The position numbers and the translations under genes were made by a program. A stretch of DNA of 64,000 nt from positions 1 to 64,000 of the forward strand of contig QANZ01014541.1 of the NCBI GenBank assembly GCA_003254925.1, given 5' to 3'. Origin of the DNA: Chamaecrista fasciculata. Its lineage: Eukaryota; Streptophyta; Magnoliopsida; Fabales; Fabaceae. Position 1 is the first letter of the stretch. Every line of letters begins with the position of its first letter. Positions 46,801 to 55,800 of this stretch are shown piece by piece. The notes below the pieces were generated by a model that was not told the DNA's origin, ran no database searches, and saw only the letters and a list, made by a program, of their open reading frames with translations.

Positions 46801-49800
46801 TCAAAAGCCAAGGTGTCTTGAGTGTTTTATTTGGTATTTTCATGCTTCTGTAATGGGGCTTTCATTCATTTGAGGCACTAATCTTCCTATTTTATATCAA
46901 TATATCAGTATATTAAGCAGGTTTTAACATATAACAACTTAGCCAATTGAGAAACAAGAATGCCATGAACCAGATTTTGGTCATGAGGATGGCAAGGCTG
47001 ATGACAGGTCCTAGTTTTGATAAAAGTGGTCAACAAATGTTAAAATGGTCAATAATATTAACTGCACATGGTTTTTTCAACTAAACTCGAAGTAAAACTT
47101 TACATTAAAGGAATATAGTAATGATGTAAGCTAATAGTTGGAAAAGAAAATGTACTTATTTTATAAAATGAATATTTTAAAAATTGGCTTGTGGACCAAA
47201 ATAAGCAGGCATACTCTAACATCTCAAAGCCCTTTCATTTGATGGGCAACTTGTTTGACAGTCCTAAATTAAAGTCACTCAACCACCCTATATTATAAGC
47301 ATCCTTCTTAATATCAAGTGAATTTGTCATCTATTGCATCACGAGATCCCAAATATGAAGCATAGTAAAGCACCACTATCAGCAAGCCACCCTAGTTAAA
47401 CCCACAATATCTCAAAAATTCATGTCTGCCAAGACACAATTAGAGAGGCTAATACAATTCCAGATGCAACCTCAAAGTCTCAAAGCATGAACATCAGATA
47501 AGAAGTTAGTCCTTGTAAAACTAAGAAATATAATATAAATTTTCTCTTAATATTATTCACAAGACAACATACAAATTTATACAAGAATATGAGAACCTAA
47601 GTCATATAACCTAATTAGTCCTAATCTATATTAATAACCTATGAGTCATACCCTAGTCAGCCCTAGTCTACATTAACCATATACAACTCATATACGACTC
47701 ATAAAACTCCCCTTCATGTTAGAGTATAAATATTTATCATGCCCAACTTGTTACAATTATAATTAACCCTCATCCCATTACAGAGCTATGGCACAAGGAG
47801 TTTGTGAACTCCTATGGGTACAGAAATTATTGGCAGAATCGGGCCTATTGGAAAAGGAGAAGCTGTCCATGTTTTACAATAATAATGTTGTCATTAGTTT
47901 TTCTAAGATTCATAGACTCACCAAAAAGGACGACATCCCATCTGATGATGCTCTGCCATAAGTGTCTAAGTATTCTCTCAGCTGAGCGAAGCTGTCCCTC
48001 ATCGCATGAATATTGTCTATCCCAAAAAATACTATCTGATAATATAAGATAAATATCATGGTATTTAGAATAATGTGCCATATTTTTTACTGAAAGAAAC
48101 CATTAAAACACAGAAAAAGCCTTCACAGACCTCAGACTGAAAGTAATTCGAAGATGATTCTGAGCCACCTCCCATTGCCCCATTAGCTAATGCATTTTTT
48201 CTTGGTCTAGCATCAGCAATATATAGTTTCCTAAAAGAGGAAAAAGTACAAAACAGTTTAACCACAAAATCATAGATAAACAACTACCTGATGTAACCAC
48301 CTTCTGTACTGTTCATTAGTGTTAATTGGGCATAATTATATAAAAATTGAATAAAAGATTCAGCATTGTTTAATACAGGAAGAAATTTCTAATAAGAAAA
48401 TTCTCATGAATCAATATCTCATATGGAAATATAATTTATGCTTATACTGTGTAGCAAAGTACATCATATATTGATAGTAGCACAAGAAGTAATATTGCAT
48501 TAAATGGGTCCACAAAATATCTTGAAAGAGAAGCTACAATGTTACCTTCGTGAGCCATCATCAAGCTTGCTGCAAAGTGCAGCCACAAGCTTTTCATCTG
48601 TGTTGCTGCAGGCAACATGAAAGAAAATTACTTTTTCCTTCTCCTATATCCCTTTTTCTAAATTTAGAATTTGTTAACAGAAATATGATAAGTAAAATGA
48701 ACGATAACAAATCATCCTAGAGCAGCCATAAAACAAAAAGGAAAAAACAATAGATAACATATCAGCCCAACAGAAACTGTCAAATTGCAAAAAGGAAACG
48801 CTATAAAAGCTGAGTTAATAAAATCCATAAGGAAGACAAAGTAGAAACCTATAATTTAAAAATATTAACAAAGAAATCTCAACAGAAAACCCTCACACCA
48901 CAGCACCACAAAAGGAGCATACAGCAAACCCTAATAGCTTCTATCAAAATTGAAGTATTTTGTTGTTTACAGAGAATAAAAACCATAATTTTACTTTGAA
49001 ACTTAGGAATTAACCTAACAATAGTATTACTATATTTGTCATTGGTATTCTAGAGTCCTTTCACAAAAGTAATGAAGTTGGTTCCCTCCTGTGGCTAAAT
49101 ATCTTTTTTATCTGGCATTAGAAGAATATAGTTGATTAAATAATATACAATACCTTCTCATATTCATCATGAAATTGAAACCAACTAAGGGTTGGGATGA
49201 ACGTGCCAGGACTGCTCCATTATCTAGAAGTCATCACTTGAATTAGATCATAAAGGCAGTGACATAGCACTTTATTATCAACAAAAAAAGAACTAAAAGA
49301 AGATAAAACCAAAATAAAAGGAAATAAGATGCTAAAACAATAACTAAAAGAGAAAATCCTTATATACCGGGATGACACCATGAAACTACAGGCAACCGAC
49401 ATTTAGCACGAAAACGGGAAGCTTGGAGCACTTCATCATCACTAGCATCATGACAAAGCAAAGTTATCAAATAAATGGTTCAGTGGCCTGAATCTTTAAT
49501 AAACAGATATAACTACAGGGAGAAGGCAAAAAGTTTGGACCTCAATAAATTACCTTATGCTTTTAGGTATAACTAAAGCAAATGGATAAGTCTGGCACAT
49601 TGCATAGTTGGAATTCACACTACTTAATCTCCACAAGTCATTCGATAAAGTAAAGGACCCACTTTCAATCATATTGAGAGATGCATGCAAAGATCCTTTT
49701 CCAAGGAGCCGGAAATACTCATCCAGTAAACGCACCTTTGGGCTGGTACTTTTCACTCTAGAAGGCCCAGATACAAAAGCATAGAGATCTGATATTCTTG

Positions 49801-52800
49801 CCGGCTTTGTTAACTTCAGTAATGCATCAAATATTGTACGTCTCTGTAAAATTATCAACAAACTTGAGATACCCATGCTTGAGTGACGAAACTAAGAGCA
49901 TTCACTAAAGTTTTCAAAACTGGACAACTTTCTCACCAGTTTTTGACAATTAGAAAATGTATGTGTTTGTAACTATTTCTTCAGATATCATAGAACTTGT
50001 ATACATAGAAGTACTGAGTACAACAAGAATACAATTAAATAAGAAAAAAAAAGACTTATTATTTAAGAAAACATTTGTGACAATTATATATCCTTACACT
50101 CTCATAATGACCTTCACAGTATGCAACCAAAATTATTAAAAGGCAAAAAACTCCATTCCACTTACAATGATTACTTTTTAAAACAAATGACAGTTGAGTG
50201 ATGGCCTATGATTGGTATAATTTTTTCTTTGGTAGGAAAAAAAAAGATCTTCTAAAGAGAAGAGCAAAACATAACCCATTACAAGAAAACAAATAATATA
50301 GACCCATTACCTCATAAAAGCTTCATGATCCCTTTGAAAATTCACAAGGTAAACCCCTCTAAGAAGACCATTAACTGAGACACAAACAAAGGTCTCAAAA
50401 AACAGTTCTCTCCCAAGTCATGATGGTTTTATTAACTCTCTAACATGCTCCCTCACATAAAAGCCCAATGGGCTTGAAGTGTGAAAAAATACTACCACAC
50501 TTTCTACTAAGGAACAACAATGACCAATCTCCTTGCCACCTGGTCATTGATGCTTCAAATCCATGTTAAAGATCACTTCAACTTAGAAGCATAATGTAAA
50601 ACCCAGATTGAGTTATAAGAGTTGTTGTGAATATTGTGAATATTTATATTAATTAGGATATCAATTATGAATTGATTGTATAGCATTAGGAATTGATTGT
50701 AGCTGATTAGTTATTCTCATTTATTTTGTTTCCTAGAATAGATTGGTAACTCTTGTATAAATACCCTATCTTTTTCATGAATAAAACACACAATTTTCTC
50801 TCATTTATCATGGTATCAGAGCTACTGTGATTCTCCAATAGGTTTTTCTTTCTGGCTGTGTTTCATTCCAGCCATCAATCTTTTTAGTTCTTTTTCTACG
50901 GCTGTGTGTCATTTCAGCCTCCTTGTTTCATCAAGGTTTTTTTTTTTACCCCAGCGTCACTGTCCCTACAACGATTTCGTCGCCGGAGTTTTCTTGGAAC
51001 ACGCGCCCCACCACCGTGCTCAGCGACTCCCGATCGGCAAAACCCACCTTCCGCCGTCGCCGCCCGCCGCCGCACGCGCCTCCACGCGCCGCTCGACAGT
51101 TCGCCGGAAATCCCACGCGCCGGCGCGTGACTCCGTCTCCGGCACCTCTTTCCGCTGTTCTCGACGCCGTCGTGCTCGTCGGCTCACTCTTGCACCGTTT
51201 CTGGGGTCAGCTTCTCATTATCTCTCACTTTTTATAACATCTTTTCCTAATGGCCTCTTTCAATGTGCTTGATTCCAAGTCCAGTACTTTCTCCACTGCC
51301 ATCAGTGGGTCTCCTGTCATCACTTCTGAAAAATTGCGTGGGGCATCTAATTATAAGTCCTGGGCCGCCTCCGTTCACCTATGGTTCAAGGGTCAGGGAT
51401 ACCTAGATCACTTATCCAAGAGTGAGACTGAAATTGCTGATGAGGATAGACCTAAGTGGGTAAAGGTTGATGCTCAGCTCTGTTCTTTACTATGGCATTC
51501 TCTTGATCCTAAATTATTGTCTATGTATCAGGCATATGACACATGTTATAATGTTTGGAACAAGGCTGCATCAGTTTATGGTAATGATATTCAGCGTTAC
51601 TATGATGTATTATCTAACCTTGTCAATCTGAAGCAGCAGGACCTGGACAATACCACATATGTAGGTAAGATGGAGGCACTTAAACATGAGTTTAGTTTAT
51701 TGATGCCAGCTCCAACATCACCCGCTGATCATGAAAAGCAATGGGATAAATTCTTCATGGTTCTGACTTTGATAAATCTAAGCCCTGATCGTGATACTGT
51801 TAAAGATCAAATCTTGGGGGGTTCCACTGTACCTACATTTGATGATGTTGTTAATCGTTTGGTGTGCATCTCCTCGTCACGCGCTTCGAAAGACAATCAT
51901 ACTGTTCCCCCAGTTGCTAACTCTTCTGCCTTGGCATCTCACACTGGCAACAAAGGAGGGGGGAGTAGTGGGCGTAATGGTGGTAAAAACCGCCCTCAAT
52001 GTACCCATTGCAATAAGTTGGGGCATACACGTGATCGGTGCTGGCAACTCCATGGACGACCTCCTCAGCCGGTTAATTTTGCTCAGTCTGAAACATCTGA
52101 TGATACCTCCTCAGACACAATCACCTTAGCTGGGGATGATTACAAGGCGTTCTTAAAGTACCAACAAGCTCAAGCGTCATCGGTGGCTGCCTCAGTTGCC
52201 CAAACTGGTAATGTAACTGCTTGCCTTGCTCGTTCTCCTGACATTGGACCATGGGTTCTTGACTCGGGTGCCTCCGAACATATCTCTGGTAATAAAACTT
52301 TGTTTACCCACCTTTCTAGATCATCTACTCTTCCTTTCATTACTATAGCCAATGGCTGTAAAATTGCCGCTACAGGGATTGGTCAAGCCCAAATTCTTCC
52401 TTCATTGTCTGTTGATTCTGTTCTTTATGTTCCTGAATCTCCATTCAATCTTCTCTCTGTTAGCAAATTAACTCGTTCTCACAATTGTTCCATTACCTTT
52501 GCTAACCGTTGTGTTTCTATCCAGGATCGAAGTACGGGTCGGATGATTGGCATAGGGCGTGAGTCAGAAGGCTTGTACCATCTTTCACCTGTTACATCTC
52601 CTGTTGCATGCGCATCTACTTGTTCTCCATCTCTTCTCCACAATCGCCTGGGACATCCAAGTCTTTCCAAACTTCGCAAGATGGATGCCTCACTTTCTAC
52701 CTTGTCTTCCCTCCCATGTGAGTCGTGTCAGTTGGGTAAACACACCCGGTCTTCTTTCTCTGGTACTCAGAATAGTCGGTCTACTTCACCTATTCTCTGG

Positions 52801-55800
52801 TAGTAAGAATCGCCATCTTATTGAAACAGCTCGCACTTTACTTCTTCATCAAAATGTCCCTACTAAGTATTGGAGTGATGATGTTCTCACTGCATGTTAC
52901 CTAATCAATCGCATGCCTTCATCCACCTTAAATGATCAAATCCCCCATTCCCTGTTGTTTCCTAATGATCCTCTTTATCATCTTCCTCCTCGTATTTTTG
53001 GTTGTGTTTGTTTTGTGCATGATTTGACCCCAGGAAAAGATAAACTCACAGCTAGGTCCATCAAGTGTATTTTTCTTGGCTATGCCCGACTCCAAAAGGG
53101 CTACCGATGTTATTGTCCAGCAACTCAACGGTGTTTCACCTCTCCTGATGTGACCTTCTATGAGTCTACTCCATTCTTCGAGTCTCCTGTGTCTTCTAGT
53201 CCTCCTGTGATTGAAGCCCTTCCTGTTCTGCCCGAACCTTCACTCCAGGAACCACCTAGTCCTCCACTCCAGGAACCACCTAGTCCTCCTCTTCAAACAT
53301 ATCATCGCCGCCCGCGTCCCGACACCACAGGTCCTCCTTCTGACTCACAACCTTTGTCGGATCCACTCGCTGCTCCGATCCAACCTCCACCTGAAAGTCC
53401 TCCGATTGCCATTCATAAAGGTATTCGTTCCACTCGTAATCCTCATCCTGTTTATAATTTCTTGAGCTATCATCGTTTGTCTACTCCATATTATGCCTTT
53501 GTGTCTTCTTTGGACTCTGTTTCTATTCCTAAGACTACAGATGAAGCTCTTGCACATCCTGGGTGGAGGCAAGCCATGATGAGATGTCGCCTTTACATTC
53601 CAATGGTACATGGGACTTGGTTTCTCTTCCTCCTGGAAAGTCTCCAGTTGGCTGTCGGTGGGTCTATGCAGTCAAAGTTGGTCCAGATGGAACGGTTGAA
53701 CGCCTCAAAGCTCGTTTGGTAGCCAAGGGATACACCCAAATCTTTGGCTTGGACTATGGTGATACTTTCTCTCCAGTTGCCAAAATTGCTTCGGTTCGTG
53801 TCTTCTTATCAATTGCGGCTATTCGTCACTGGCCACTTTATCAGCTTGACATTAAGAATGCCTTCCTTCATGGTGAACTAGAAGAAGAAGTCTATATGGA
53901 GCAACCACCTGGATTTGTTGCTTAGGGGGAGTATGGGAAAGTATGCCGACTTCGCCGCTCTCTTTACGGTCTCAAACAATCCCCAAGAGCTTGGTTTGGC
54001 CGATTCAGTTCTGTAATTCAAGATTTTGAGATGACTCGCAGTGAGGCGGATCACACAGTTTTCTTTCGTCATACTGCAAATGGCAAGTGCATTTACATGG
54101 TCGTATATGTGGATGACATTGTTATCACAGACGATGATGATGAAGGTATTGCCCAACTCAAACAACATCTGTGTAACCACTTCCAAACTAAAGATTTGGG
54201 AAAGCTCAAGTATTTTTTGGGAATTGAGGTTGCCCAATCAAGTACTGGTGTGGCCATTTCACAACGGAAGTATGCACTTGACTTATTAGAAGAGGCTGGC
54301 ATGATGAATTGCAAACCAATTGAGACTCCAATGGATCCGAATGTTAGACTCTATCCAGGACAGGGGGAGCTGATAAACAATCCTGAAAGATATCGAAGAC
54401 TTGTGGGAAAACTGAATTATCTCACTATCACTCGTCCAGACATATCGTTTGCTGTGAGTGTAGTCAGTCAGTTTCTACAATCACCATGTGATAGTCATTG
54501 GGATGCGGTTGTTCGGATTCTTCGCTACATTAAAGGAGCGCCAGGACAGGGATTATTATATGAGAATAAAGGAAACTCCCAAATTGTTGGCTTTTCAGAT
54601 GCTGATTGGGCTGGTTCACCAGATGATAGGCGATCCACATCTGGATATTGCGTTTTAATTGGGGGTAACCTAGTCTCTTGGAAAAGTAAGAAACAAAATG
54701 TGGTTGCAAGGTCTAGTGCAGAAGCTGAGTATCGGGCTATGGCTTTAGCAACTTGTGAATTAGTATGGTTGAAACAACTTCTTCAAGAGATGAAATTTGG
54801 AGACATACACAAAATGGAGCTGGTATGTGATAACCAAGCAGCTATGCACATTGCCTCAAATCCAGTGTTTCATGAAAGGACCAAACACATTGAAATTGAT
54901 TGTCACTTTATTAGAGAGAAAATTCAGTCCGGATGCCTTGCTACTCGGTTTATTAATTCAAATGATCAGCTGGCAGATATTCTCACTAAATCTCTCAGAG
55001 GTCCTCGAATTAAATATCTATGTGGCAAGCTTGGTGCCTATGACATATATGCTCCAGCTTGAGGGGGAGTGTTGTGAATATTGTGAATATTTATATTAAT
55101 TAGGATATCAATTATGAATTGATTGTATAGCATTAGGGATTGATTGTAGCTGATTAGTTATTCTCATTTATTTTGTTTCCTAGAATAGATTGGTAACTCT
55201 TGTATAAATACCCTATCTTTTTCATGAATAAAACACACAATTTTCTCTCATTTATCAAGAGTTTAACGTTTTATTTCAGGATTGATCCTGAAAGGGAAGG
55301 CCCTTGGTTGATTATCATGAGGAAATGAAGGTCTTGGTACCATTAAAAAGGGCCAAATTATGGGTTTTAATGAAGGGAAGGACTTACTTGTAATTATGGA
55401 GGGGTCCTGAGTAAAGATGATGGGGGGATGATGTGGAATTTCACCCTATGATTATGTCTAAGAATCCTATCCTAGTCAGCTCCTCTAATCTACATTATTT
55501 TACATTAACTATATACAACTGACATACAACTTATAACATAGAGAAAGGTAGCATGGGTAAATTGATAACACCAAATTTCATTAGTTAATTTTCATAGGTC
55601 GAAGGGTTTATATGATAGTACGGTTTTGTTGGTTGAATGGGCTTGGGTTGCCTTTGCTAGCCCTATTCACTACTTGGGAAGCGCCAAGTTAGTGTCATGA
55701 GCCCAATACTTCGATCATGTGAGTAATGAGTGATGGGTTAGCTTTGCTAGCCTTGTTCACTACATCGTCTAGCTAAACACTTTTGTTCAAATGGTAGAAT

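Larger units (their letters stand above)
50623..55257 (+). mobile_element. Ty1/Copia element A, recent, integrase core deleted
   Basis: LTRs of 188 bp (50,623-50,810 and 55,070-55,257) differ at about one position, and AGAGT is duplicated at 50,618-50,622 and 55,258-55,262. PBS TGGTATCAGAGC follows the 5' LTR and TGAGGGGGAG precedes the 3' LTR. Gag is intact, but the integrase core is deleted, a 4-bp loss shifts the frame near 53,577, and a TAG at 53,923 breaks RT. The element lies in the long MTM intron, antisense to the gene. Sister copy: 59,657 to the right edge. Confidence 0.97.

Noticed and set aside
50811-50822. Possible tRNA gene fragment
   Set aside because: It is the primer-binding site complementary to initiator tRNA-Met, not a tRNA; no cloverleaf surrounds it.
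50904-51237. Three overlapping ORFs in the Copia A leader
   Set aside because: All are in the GC-rich leader before the gag ATG; lack of stops is due to base composition. The same region in Copia B behaves alike.
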